This document shows, piece by piece, positions 1-7,019 of a stretch of DNA of 11,610 nucleotides; position 1 is the stretch's first letter; each line of letters opens with the position of its first letter. This DNA comes from Thioalkalivibrio sp. GTDB lineage: Bacteria; Pseudomonadota; Gammaproteobacteria; Ectothiorhodospirales; Ectothiorhodospiraceae. A program made the translations under genes and the position numbers. A model generated the notes under the pieces. It worked only from the letters and a program-made list of their open reading frames with translations, was not told where the DNA came from and searched no databases. The stretch is taken from positions 1-11,610 of the forward strand of contig SLNI01000072.1 of NCBI GenBank assembly GCA_007133115.1. The letters are read 5' to 3'.

Positions 1-921
1 CGTCTGTTCGGGTGGGTCAACCAGGTTCGGGCGAAGGTCCGCTCCGGCGTGCGTGCCCCACGTGAATTCGTGGCGCTGGAGCATCACCTGCACGAACAGC
101 GTCTGTTCAAGCAACCCGCGGAGCTGCGCATGATGCGCCACGCGGCCAGGATCTCTGCCGGCGCCCACATCCGGGCGATGCAGGCCTGTCGGCCCGGTCT
201 GCACGAGTACGCGATCGAGGCCGAGCTGCTGCACGAGTTCCGGCGCCATGGCACCGAGCCGGCGTATCACTCGATCGTCGGCGGCGGAGAGAACGGGTGC
301 ATCCTGCACTACGTCGAAAACCGTGCACCGCTTCGGTCCGGCGACCTTCTGCTGATCGACGCGGGTTGTGAGTACCAGGGTTATGCGTCGGACATCACGC
401 GTACCTTCCCGGTCTCGGGGCGGTTCAGCCCGGCCCAGAAGGAGGCCTATGAACTGGTGCTGGAGGCACAACAGGCGGCAATCGCGAAGGTGGTCCCCGG
501 CAATCACTGGAACGATCCTCACGACGCCGCCGTGGGGGTTCTGACCCGCGGGCTCAAGGAACTCGGTGTGCTGAAGGGGACGCCCGCGCAACTGCTCCGG
601 TCCGAGGCCTACAAACCCTATTACATGCACCGTACCGGCCACTGGCTGGGCCTCGACGTGCACGATGTCGGGGACTATCGCGTCGGGGAAGCCTGGCGGA
701 TGCTCGAGCCGGGCATGGTGATGACGGTCGAGCCCGGGCTGTACTTCGGACCCAGGACCGAGGCACCGAAGCGTTTTCGCGCCATCGGAATCCGTATCGA
801 GGACGACGTCGCCGTGATCGCCGGCGGCCACGAAATCCTCAGCGATGCCTGTCCCCGGAGCGTGGCCGAGATCGAATCGTGCATGGCCGGGGATGCTCCG
901 GCCCGGGCCCGGGCCCAGTAA
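1..921 (+). CDS. pepP: Xaa-Pro aminopeptidase (aminopeptidase P), 5' end outside window
   Basis: This is a cytoplasmic metallopeptidase that removes an N-terminal residue preceding proline. The reading frame is open from base 1, and the residues before the GTG at 49 already look like the family, so that GTG is internal and roughly 130 N-terminal residues lie upstream. Counting from the GTG codon, the five dinuclear metal ligands of the M24B pita-bread fold are all present: D104 and D115 (IDAGCEYQGYASDITRTFP), H198 (GHWLGLDVHDVG), E228 (MTVEPGLY) and E251 (GIRIEDDV). The match to E. coli PepP is close throughout, including GENGCILHY. The stop codon overlaps the ubiH start as TAATG, so the two genes are very likely co-transcribed and translationally coupled. 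The same pepP-ubiH-ubiI order occurs in E. coli. Identification is secure; only the start is missing. Confidence 0.96.
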   Translation, partial: RLFGWVNQVRAKVRSGVRAPREFVALEHHLHEQRLFKQPAELRMMRHAARISAGAHIRAMQACRPGLHEYAIEAELLHEFRRHGTEPAYHSIVGGGENGCILHYVENRAPLRSGDLLLIDAGCEYQGYASDITRTFPVSGRFSPAQKEAYELVLEAQQAAIAKVVPGNHWNDPHDAAVGVLTRGLKELGVLKGTPAQLLRSEAYKPYYMHRTGHWLGLDVHDVGDYRVGEAWRMLEPGMVMTVEPGLYFGPRTEAPKRFRAIGIRIEDDVAVIAGGHEILSDACPRSVAEIESCMAGDAPARARAQ

Positions 922-2162
922 TGTCCGGACGCGCCCAGCATTGCGACTGCCTGGTCATTGGCGCTGGACCGGTCGGGGCGTTGCTGGCGAGCGTCCTCGC
1001 CCGTACGGGACGCCGGGTCGTGCTGGCTGAACGCGGCACGCTGGAGCGGACTCCATCCGGGCGGCCCGAAACCCGTGGCTACGCCCTCTCGGCCGGTTCC
1101 GTGACCTTGCTGGAGGATCTCGGCTACTGGGCTGCACTCGCGCCCTTCGCAGCGCCCATTCGGGAGGTGCACGTGACCCGTGCCGGGACCCTGGGCAGCG
1201 TGTCGATCGACGCCGACAGCCAGCATGTGCGTGCTCTCGGGCAGGTGGTTCCGGCGGCCGCGATCGACACCGTCCTGGCCGATGCCCTTCGCGAATCCGG
1301 CGTGCAGGTGCTGGAGCAGACCCGTTTCGCCGAGCTTGGCCCGGTCCGGGCCGAGCGTCGGCAGGTGGTGTTGGATAAGGAAGGGGGGCAGCAACGGTTC
1401 GCGCCCCGACTGGTCGTGGCCGCCGATGGTGCGCACTCGGCGACCCGGGCCGCGGCCGGCATCGAGGTGCTGCACCGGCGTTACGATGCCGATGCGCTCG
1501 TGTTCGACGTGCGCCCTGCGCGGGCCCACCAGGGGCGGGCCTTCGAGCGCTTCACGTCCGAGGGTCCGCTGGCGCTGCTGCCGCAGCCTGGTGGGTCCAT
1601 GAACGTGGTCTGGGTGGCGCCACCCCCGGTCTGCGATGCGCGTATGGCCCTTTCGGAATCCGAGCGCATCGCCGAGCTGCAGGCCCTCTTTGGCTGGCGC
1701 CTGGGGCGCCTGGATGCGGCGGGACCCGTGGCCCGGTTCCCGCTGGAGTTGATCCGGGCCCGTCGACTGCACGCGGAGCGATTGGTGCTCGCGGGAAACG
1801 TGGCGCATGGGCTCCACCCGGTAGCGGGTCAGGGTCTGAATCTCTCCCTGCGGGACGTCGCGGTGCTGTCCGCGCTGCTGCAGCCACCGGGCGATCCCGG
1901 CGCCGCTGAGCGCCTCAGCGACTATGAAAAGGCCCGCGCCCCGGACATCGATCGCATCGTGGCGGCCACGGATTTTCTCGCACGGCAGTTGCGTGTGCGG
2001 GACGCGTTGACGCCGCATCTTCTGGGCAGTGGTCTGCTGCTGCTCGACCGAATCGGACCGCTGCGCAGTCGGTTGGCCGAACGGGCGATGGGTCTCGATC
2101 CCCTGCCCCGGCGCATTCTGCGCGCGATTCCTCCTGCCGGAGCGGTCGAGGTCTCCGCATGA
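921..2162 (+). CDS. ubiH: 2-octaprenyl-6-methoxyphenyl hydroxylase, FAD-dependent
   Basis: This flavoprotein monooxygenase hydroxylates the aromatic ring of a ubiquinone precursor, using NAD(P)H and O2. The 413-residue product has the three signatures of the UbiH/COQ6 family: an N-terminal FAD dinucleotide fold (VIGAGPVGALLA, residues 12-23), the central AADGAHSATR motif (167-176), and a C-terminal ribityl-binding motif (AGNVAHGLHPVAGQGLNL, 291-308). In the last motif the usual GD is GN, as I recall for E. coli UbiH, and this distinguishes it from UbiI and UbiF. I chose the ATG at 921, which overlaps the pepP stop as TAATG. The frame stays open 14 codons further upstream, but that extension lies inside pepP and is Gly/Pro-rich filler. 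There is no clear Shine-Dalgarno, consistent with translational coupling. The 3' end overlaps ubiI as ATGA. Confidence 0.93.
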   Translation: MSGRAQHCDCLVIGAGPVGALLASVLARTGRRVVLAERGTLERTPSGRPETRGYALSAGSVTLLEDLGYWAALAPFAAPIREVHVTRAGTLGSVSIDADSQHVRALGQVVPAAAIDTVLADALRESGVQVLEQTRFAELGPVRAERRQVVLDKEGGQQRFAPRLVVAADGAHSATRAAAGIEVLHRRYDADALVFDVRPARAHQGRAFERFTSEGPLALLPQPGGSMNVVWVAPPPVCDARMALSESERIAELQALFGWRLGRLDAAGPVARFPLELIRARRLHAERLVLAGNVAHGLHPVAGQGLNLSLRDVAVLSALLQPPGDPGAAERLSDYEKARAPDIDRIVAATDFLARQLRVRDALTPHLLGSGLLLLDRIGPLRSRLAERAMGLDPLPRRILRAIPPAGAVEVSA

Positions 2163-3331
2163 GCCGCGCACTCCATGACTGCGTTGTCGTGGGTGGTGGC
2201 GCGGTCGGAGCCGCCACCGCGCTCGGACTCGCGCGCGCGGGGCGCCGGGTCGCGTTGGTCGAGCGCAATGCACGGCCCGCATTCACCGAGGAGACGCCGG
2301 TGACGCGGGTGACGACGCTCAACGCGGCGTCCATGAACCTGCTCGACGATCTGGGCGTGCGGTCGGCGATCATGACGCGACGCACGCACGCTTTTCACGG
2401 GATGGAGGTCTGGGATGCACACAGTGCGGCTCGTATCCGTTTCGATGCCGACGAACTGGGGGTTCCCGCGCTGGGCTGGACGGTCGAGCTGATTGTGCTG
2501 GAGGCGAGTCTCTGGGAGGCGATGGAGGCGGAGGGCGTGGAACTCTTCCCCGGGACGGGTTGGCGCGCGGTCGACTGGCGTTCCGATCGCGTGGATCTGT
2601 ATCTGAACGACGAGCGATGTCTCAGCGGACGCTTGATCCTGGCCGCGGATGGCGGCGAATCCCGGCTGCGGCATCAGGCCGGCATCGGTGTTCGGCGCAA
2701 CCCCTACCGGATGAGCGGCGTGGTCGCAACCGTCCGCACGCGGTTTCCCCACGAGGATACGGCATGGCAGCGTTTCAACGATGAGGAGATCGTCGCTTTT
2801 CTGCCGCTCTCCGACGGTCGTTCGTCCATCGTGTGGTCGATGCCCGACTACGCGGCAGGCGAGGTGCTCGCGCTCGGGGATGCCGAATTCTCGGAACGTC
2901 TCGACCAGTCCTTCGGGGGCCGCCTCGGCGGGATCATGGGGGCAGACCCGCGCTTCGTCTTTCCCCTCGTGGGACGACAGGCAAATGATTACGTCCGGGG
3001 TCGCCTGGTCCTGCTCGGCGACGCCGCGCATACGATTCATCCGCTCGCGGGCCAGGGGCTGAACCTCGGCTTCGGCGATGTTCGTGCTCTGCTCGAGGCA
3101 TTGCCGCAGGGTGCGGGCAGCGATCCGGCCAGTGCGCGCTCCCTGCGCACGTACACGCGTGCCCGGCGGGTCGAGAACGAGATCATGCTCCGTTCGATGG
3201 AAGGCCTGCGCTGGCTGTTCGGATCAAAAGCACCGGTCGCGATGCACGCCCGGGCAGCCGGGGTTCAGCAGGTGGATCGCACGGCATGGATGAAGCACTT
3301 TTTTGCGCTGCGGGCCCTCGGCCTGAACTGA
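2159..3331 (+). CDS. ubiI: Ubiquinone-biosynthesis FAD monooxygenase, UbiI/VisC type
   Basis: This is a second FAD-dependent ring hydroxylase of ubiquinone synthesis, related to but distinct from the preceding gene. The 390 residues show the FAD-binding GGGAVG (residues 12-17), a FHGMEVWD segment (79-86) closely matching YHGMEVWD of E. coli UbiI, AADGGESRLR (162-171), FLPLSDGRSSIVWS (214-227) and the C-terminal GDAAHTIHPLAGQGLNLGF (287-305). The E. coli enzyme performs the C5 hydroxylation. The position directly after ubiH supports UbiI over UbiF, but a broader-specificity homologue (UbiL or UbiM type) cannot be excluded by eye. The start overlaps the ubiH stop as ATGA, with GAGG at 2148-2151 placed 7 bases upstream. 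It is the last gene of the pepP-ubiH-ubiI operon. Confidence 0.88.
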   Translation: MSRALHDCVVVGGGAVGAATALGLARAGRRVALVERNARPAFTEETPVTRVTTLNAASMNLLDDLGVRSAIMTRRTHAFHGMEVWDAHSAARIRFDADELGVPALGWTVELIVLEASLWEAMEAEGVELFPGTGWRAVDWRSDRVDLYLNDERCLSGRLILAADGGESRLRHQAGIGVRRNPYRMSGVVATVRTRFPHEDTAWQRFNDEEIVAFLPLSDGRSSIVWSMPDYAAGEVLALGDAEFSERLDQSFGGRLGGIMGADPRFVFPLVGRQANDYVRGRLVLLGDAAHTIHPLAGQGLNLGFGDVRALLEALPQGAGSDPASARSLRTYTRARRVENEIMLRSMEGLRWLFGSKAPVAMHARAAGVQQVDRTAWMKHFFALRALGLN

Positions 3332-3345
3332 GAGGGCACGCCCTC
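3332..3345 (+). terminator. Short hairpin just after ubiI
   Basis: GAGGGC and GCCCTC form a perfect inverted repeat starting one base after the ubiI stop; in RNA this is a 5-bp stem with a 4-base loop. It is followed by a C-rich stretch and then CTGTTTTC, not by an immediate U-tract. It could end the ubi operon only weakly or with other help, so the terminator role is tentative. Confidence 0.3.
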
Positions 3346-3346
3346 A

Positions 3347-3378
3347 AGGCCGCTTCCCCCCTGTTTTCAGGCCGCTTC
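3347..3378 (+). repeat. 10-bp direct repeat, two copies
   Basis: AGGCCGCTTC occurs at 3347-3356 and again at 3369-3378, offset by 22 bp, about two helical turns. It lies between the ubiI stop and the AT-rich island. It may be a binding site for an unknown protein or simply chance; no regulator consensus that I know matches it. Confidence 0.35.
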
Positions 3379-3387
3379 AGTATTTTC

Positions 3388-3601
3388 TTATGCACACGTG
3401 TCGAGACTGAGCAAGGCTCGCGTGGCCAAGGGATTCAGATTCGTGCGCTGCATCATCAAGAATTTATTAAATACAATAGAAACAAAGGCTTGTGTATTTA
3501 GATCAAAAAATGACCAATTTGTGTCAGCGCCAACTCCCATAAGCTCCCGACGGGTTTTCCTGCGGATCATCCACAGAGTTATCCACAGCATTTGTGGAAA
3601 A
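3388..3601. other. AT-rich island with DnaA-box cluster (origin-like or DnaA-binding locus)
   Basis: This stretch has no credible gene and differs sharply in composition from its surroundings: bases 3457-3520 are about 77% A+T by hand count. It contains one perfect DnaA box, TTATCCACA at 3579-3587. TTATGCACA at 3388-3396 fits the relaxed consensus TTATNCACA. There are two further 8-of-9 boxes: TCATCCACA at 3567-3575 and TTTTCCACA on the minus strand at 3593-3601. Three of the boxes thus fall within 35 bp on the right of the AT-rich segment and one lies on the left. An IHF-like sequence (ATCAAGAATTTA, 3455-3466; one mismatch to WATCAANNNNTTR) lies at the left edge of the AT-rich segment. Boxes beside an unwinding element are the architecture of bacterial origins. 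No dnaA, rpmH, mnmG or mioC is nearby, so a datA/DARS-like regulatory locus is an equal alternative. Confidence 0.5.
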
Positions 3602-3698
3602 GTTTCAGGGGGCATAGGCGTCAGACACTTAGCGCTCGAACCTGCCACCGGGTTCCATGAATCGAGCCCAAATGCACCCTTGGCAAACGTACCGGGGT

Positions 3699-3727
3699 TT
3701 CACCTGGCGAACGCCTTGGGCTAGACT
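3699..3727 (+). promoter_or_regulatory. Candidate sigma-70 promoter of the gcv operon
   Basis: TTCACC (3699-3704) and TAGACT (3722-3727) are separated by 17 bp, and each matches 4 of 6 positions of the -35 and -10 consensus. The predicted start of transcription near 3734 is about 30 bases before the first glycine aptamer, which is a sensible position. No other promoter pair this good was seen between the AT-rich island and the riboswitch. Confidence 0.45.
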
Positions 3728-3764
3728 CCGAGAACTGCCGGCCTCAGGACCCTGTTCTCTGGCC

Positions 3765-3947
3765 GCACCGACCTGGAAGAGTGCCGTCCGCCCCGCGGAT
3801 GGCCGCCGAAGGCGCAACGTCCGCCCGGAATCGCTCAGGCCACCCGGACCGGGAAGGTGCAATCAGGCAGACTCTGGAGAGCGGCCTTCAGTGGCCCACC
3901 GAAGGGGGCGTTGTTTACAACGCAAACTCTCAGGTTTCAGGACAGAG
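3765..3947 (+). ncRNA. Tandem glycine riboswitch (two gcvT-type aptamers)
   Basis: This leader RNA binds glycine and controls the glycine cleavage operon. Aptamer 1 spans about 3765-3860. It has GCCGAAGGCGCAA (3805-3817) and AATCGCTCAGG (3829-3839), closed by GCACC/GGTGC (3765-3769 with 3856-3860). Its conserved GAGAG/CTCTC helix has become GAGTG (3779-3783) paired with CGCTC (3832-3836), which preserves the stem. Aptamer 2 spans about 3872-3947. It has GAGAG (3877-3881) with CTCTC (3927-3931), ACCGAAGGGGGC, a GCGTTG/CAACGC hairpin, AAACTCTCAGG, and P1 strands CTCTG (3872-3876) and CAGAG (3943-3947). A linker of about 11 bases joins them. Both aptamers match the well-known gcvT RNA family, and the location just upstream of gcvT fits. 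Outer boundaries are approximate. Confidence 0.93.
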
Positions 3948-3988
3948 GGGCGGCCGGCGGCGAAAGCGTCCGCCGGCCGCCCTTTTTT
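3948..3988 (+). terminator. Intrinsic terminator of the riboswitch expression platform
   Basis: A perfect 13-bp all-GC stem, GGGCGGCCGGCGG (3948-3960) with its complement at 3970-3982, encloses a 9-base loop and is followed by six T. It begins immediately after the 3' strand of the aptamer-2 P1 helix and ends 24 bases before the gcvT start codon. This is the layout of a transcriptional riboswitch. The P1 strand CAGAG could also extend the terminator stem downward by four A-U/G-U pairs with the T-tract, so P1 and the extended stem compete. Confidence 0.9.
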
Positions 3989-4012
3989 CATGGATTGCTG
4001 CAAGGAGACCGG

Positions 4013-5101
4013 ATGAACCTGAAAACCACGCCGCTGCATGCCGCCCATGAACGCGCCGGTGCCCGCCTCGTCGATTTCGCCGGCTGGGAAATGCCGCTGC
4101 ATTACGGCTCCCAGCTGGAGGAGCACAAGGCCGTCCGCGCCGGTGCCGGCATGTTCGATGTCTCGCACATGCGCGTGGTGGACGTTCGGGGTTCCGATGC
4201 CGGTTCCTTCCTGCGCCGTCTGCTGGCCAACGATGTCGCGAAATTGCAGGCGCCGGGTCGCGCGCTGTACAGCTGCATGCTCAACACCGAGGGTGGGGTG
4301 CTGGATGACCTGATCGTCTACTTCCGGGGCGAGGCGGACTACCGGGTCGTGGTCAATGCCGCCACCGCAGACGACGACGTGGCGCATATGCGCACTCTGG
4401 CGGCAACGCACGCGGTGACCCTCGCGCCCCGCCCCGAGCTCGCGCTGATTGCGGTACAGGGCCCCGAAGCCGTCGCCCGCACCTTGCCGCTGCTGCCGGA
4501 GAGCCTGCGCGCCGCGGCCGGATTGAAACCGTTCCACGCGGTCTGGGACGACACGTGGATGGTGGCGCGTACCGGGTATACCGGCGAGGATGGATTCGAA
4601 ATCATGCTGCCCGCCGAACGGGCCGATGGCCTCTGGGAGGGGTTGCGTGCGGCGGGCGTGCGTCCGGTTGGACTGGGCGCACGGGACACGCTGCGCCTGG
4701 AGGCTGGAATGAACCTGTACGGAACCGACATGGATGCGACCACCACGCCGCTGGTCTCCAACCTGGGATGGACCATCGCCTGGGAACCGTCCGACCGGGA
4801 CTTCGTGGGTCGCGCGGCGCTGGAACGGCAGCGCGCCGCCGGAGCACCCGAGAAACTGGTGGGTCTCGTGCTGGACGAGCGAGGTGTGTTGCGGGGCGGC
4901 ACGCGGATTCAGACCGCGGCTGGGGCGGGCGTCGTCACTTCCGGCAGCTTTTCGCCCACGCTGGGCTTCTCGGTTGCCCTGGCGCGGATTCCTTCGGCGT
5001 CCACCGAGGAGATGCTGACGGCTGAACTCCGCGGCAAGGCAGTTCCCGTGCGCGTCGTGAAGCCCGTATTCGTGCGCCACGGCCGTTCGAAGATTTCCTG
5101 A
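4013..5101 (+). CDS. gcvT: Glycine cleavage system T protein (aminomethyltransferase)
   Basis: GcvT releases ammonia from the aminomethyl group carried on lipoyl-GcvH and transfers the one-carbon unit to tetrahydrofolate. The product has 362 residues, against 364 in E. coli. Visible family motifs are FAGWEMPLHYGS (22-33), GMFDVSHM (46-53), GGVLDDL (94-100, containing the catalytic Asp), YTGEDGFEI (189-197), GARDTLRLEAGMNLYG (222-237) and the C-terminal VKPVFVRHG. The ATG at 4013 is preceded by AAGGAG (4002-4007) at good spacing. The frame is open further upstream, but that part runs through the riboswitch and terminator and is not coding. It is the first gene of the operon, and gcvH follows after 59 bases with no obvious signal other than its ribosome-binding site. 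Confidence 0.96.
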   Translation: MNLKTTPLHAAHERAGARLVDFAGWEMPLHYGSQLEEHKAVRAGAGMFDVSHMRVVDVRGSDAGSFLRRLLANDVAKLQAPGRALYSCMLNTEGGVLDDLIVYFRGEADYRVVVNAATADDDVAHMRTLAATHAVTLAPRPELALIAVQGPEAVARTLPLLPESLRAAAGLKPFHAVWDDTWMVARTGYTGEDGFEIMLPAERADGLWEGLRAAGVRPVGLGARDTLRLEAGMNLYGTDMDATTTPLVSNLGWTIAWEPSDRDFVGRAALERQRAAGAPEKLVGLVLDERGVLRGGTRIQTAAGAGVVTSGSFSPTLGFSVALARIPSASTEEMLTAELRGKAVPVRVVKPVFVRHGRSKIS

Positions 5102-5160
5102 ATCCACACCTGTCCGATCGTGCACAACCCGTCAAACGTCTGGCCATCGAGGAATAAAAC

Positions 5161-5553
5161 ATGAGCGCAGCACCGCAGGATCTGAAGTACAGCAAGAGCC
5201 ACGAGTGGGTCCGGCTCGAGTCGGACGGCTCGGTGACGGTCGGCATCACCGACCACGCGCAGTCCCTGCTGGGCGACCTCGTCTTTGTCGAGACGCCCGA
5301 GAGCGGCAGTCCGGTGGAGGCCGGGCAGTCCTGCGCGACGGTGGAGTCGGTCAAGGCGGCGTCTGACGTGTACGCGCCGGTGTCGGGCGAGGTGATCGCG
5401 GTCAACGAGGATCTGGTGGACAGCCCGGAGCGCGTGAACGAGTCCCCGTTTGCCGAGGGTTGGCTGTTTCGGATCCAGCCCTCCGATCCCGGGGAAATCG
5501 ACGGCCTGATGGACGCCGACACCTACACCGCGATGGTCGCCAGCGAATCCTGA
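5161..5553 (+). CDS. gcvH: Glycine cleavage system H protein (lipoyl carrier)
   Basis: GcvH carries the aminomethyl intermediate on a swinging lipoyl arm and shuttles between the P, T and L proteins. The 130-residue product has the start HEWVRLE, the lipoyl-domain segment [18 protein letters not shown] (38-55) and the attachment site [13 protein letters not shown]65 is the expected lipoylated lysine, the same position as in E. coli. The tail [13 protein letters not shown] is also typical. The ATG is preceded by GAGGA at 5149-5153. The L protein (lipoamide dehydrogenase) and lipoylation genes are not in this window and must be supplied elsewhere. Confidence 0.97.
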   Translation: MSAAPQDLKYSKSHEWVRLESDGSVTVGITDHAQSLLGDLVFVETPESGSPVEAGQSCATVESVKAASDVYAPVSGEVIAVNEDLVDSPERVNESPFAEGWLFRIQPSDPGEIDGLMDADTYTAMVASES

Positions 5554-5615
5554 TCGGGTCCGACCCAATCCCCCGGGCCGCGCGACGGTCCGCCACTCCT
5601 ACCGGGAAATGAGCC

Positions 5616-6986
5616 ATGCCATTCATTCCGCACACCGAGGACGATATTCGCGGCATGCTGGAGCGCATCGGAGTTGCGACCATCGATGATCTCTTCGACG
5701 AGATTCCCCGCGATCTGCGCGCGCCGCCGTTGCACGGTATTCCGGAAGGCCTCTGCGAGATGGAAATCACGCGGCTGATGCACGAGCGCGCCGCGCGCGA
5801 CGGCCTGCCGCTCAATTTCATCGGCGCCGGTGCCTATGAACATCACATTCCCGCCGCGGTCTGGCAGATCGCCACGCGCGGCGAGTTCTACAGCGCCTAT
5901 ACCCCGTACCAGGCCGAGGCCTCGCAGGGCACGCTGCAGCTCATCTACGAATACCAGACCATGATCAGCCGGCTGACGGGCATGGAGGTGTCCAACGCGT
6001 CCCTGTACGACGGGGCCTCGGCGCTGGCCGAAGCCGTGCTGATGGCGGTACGGATCAACCGACGCTCGAAGAGCGGCCGCATCCTGGTACCCGGCGCATT
6101 GCACCCCGCGTACCGCGCGGTGACACGCAGCATCGTGCACAACCAGTCCATCGAGCTGGTCGAGCTTCCCTGGGACGAACGCCTGGGTTCGCTGGATCCC
6201 GGGTCGCTTGCCGCGTTCGAGGATCAGGACATCGCCGCCCTGGTCATTGCCCAGCCGAATTTCTTCGGAGTTCTGGAAGATGTCGACGCGCTGACGCGTT
6301 GGGCCGAAAGCCGCGCCATCCCGGTGATCGCCGTGGTGAACCCGGTTTCCCTGGCGCTGCTGAAGCCGCCGGGTGAATGGGGTGATCGCGGCGCCGATAT
6401 CGTGGTGGGCGAGGGGCAGCCGCTGGGGGCGCCGGTTTCCAGCGGGGGTCCGTACTTCGGTTTCATGACCTCGCGCAGGGAGCATATCCGCCAGATGCCT
6501 GGGCGTATCGTAGGACGGACCGAGGACGCCGACGGACGCTCGGGTTTCGTACTGACCCTGCAGGCTCGGGAGCAGCATATCCGCCGGTCCAAGGCGACCT
6601 CCAATATCTGCACCAACCAGGGCCTCGTGGTGACCGCGTCGACGATTCACATGGCCTTGCTCGGAGATCAGGGTCTGACCCGGGTGGCCGAGGCGTGCTG
6701 GGCCAATACCCATGCGCTGCGCGAACGCCTGGCCGAAGCCGGTGTCCGTCCCCGCTTCGAAGGCGACCACTTTCACGAGATGGTTTTCGATTTCGGCGCC
6801 GACGCGGAGGGTATCCTCGAACGCATGGCGGCGGACGGGGTGCTCGCCGGTCACGCCCTGCACGCCGAGTATCCGCAGCTTCCGGGCTGCGTGTTGTCCT
6901 GCGCGACCGAAACCAAGAGCGCCGATGATCTCGACCGGTTCCTGCAGTCCCTGCAAAAAGCCCGGGCCGTTGCCGCCCCGGCATGA
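5616..6986 (+). CDS. gcvPA: Glycine dehydrogenase (decarboxylating), subunit 1
   Basis: This is the N-terminal-half subunit of the split P protein, which with GcvPB forms the pyridoxal-phosphate enzyme that decarboxylates glycine and loads GcvH. Its 456 residues are typical of split GcvPA proteins and align with the first half of the single-chain enzyme. Landmarks are [15 protein letters not shown] (69-83), [20 protein letters not shown] (95-114), [12 protein letters not shown] (129-140) and [18 protein letters not shown]. As expected for this subunit, it lacks the PLP-binding lysine, which is in GcvPB. The start ATG has only a weak GGGA upstream (5604-5607), and the gap from gcvH is 62 bases. 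Unusually, the partner gene does not follow directly; a peroxidase gene lies between them. Confidence 0.95.
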   Translation: MPFIPHTEDDIRGMLERIGVATIDDLFDEIPRDLRAPPLHGIPEGLCEMEITRLMHERAARDGLPLNFIGAGAYEHHIPAAVWQIATRGEFYSAYTPYQAEASQGTLQLIYEYQTMISRLTGMEVSNASLYDGASALAEAVLMAVRINRRSKSGRILVPGALHPAYRAVTRSIVHNQSIELVELPWDERLGSLDPGSLAAFEDQDIAALVIAQPNFFGVLEDVDALTRWAESRAIPVIAVVNPVSLALLKPPGEWGDRGADIVVGEGQPLGAPVSSGGPYFGFMTSRREHIRQMPGRIVGRTEDADGRSGFVLTLQAREQHIRRSKATSNICTNQGLVVTASTIHMALLGDQGLTRVAEACWANTHALRERLAEAGVRPRFEGDHFHEMVFDFGADAEGILERMAADGVLAGHALHAEYPQLPGCVLSCATETKSADDLDRFLQSLQKARAVAAPA

Positions 6987-7019
6987 AGAACCCAGAACCC
7001 CATCCCTAGGAGAACGGAC

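Noticed and set aside
902..917. GGGCCCGGGCCC palindrome at the pepP-ubiH junction as a terminator or operator
   Set aside because: It encodes the Ala/Arg tail of PepP, has no T-run, and the genes overlap as TAATG, so a terminator here makes no sense; it may at most affect translational coupling.
675..2282. Long minus-strand open frame opposite pepP, ubiH and the start of ubiI
   Set aside because: This is typical of GC-rich DNA where the complement of strong coding sequence stays open; the composition is His/Arg/Gln-rich with no family resemblance.
3398..3724. Open frame of about 108 codons across the ubiI-gcvT gap
   Set aside because: It runs through the AT-rich island and DnaA boxes, has no convincing start signal, and shows no recognisable protein features.
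3857..4012. Upstream extension of the gcvT frame
   Set aside because: It overlaps riboswitch aptamer 2 and the intrinsic terminator; the ATG at 4013 has a proper ribosome-binding site and matches the family N-terminus.
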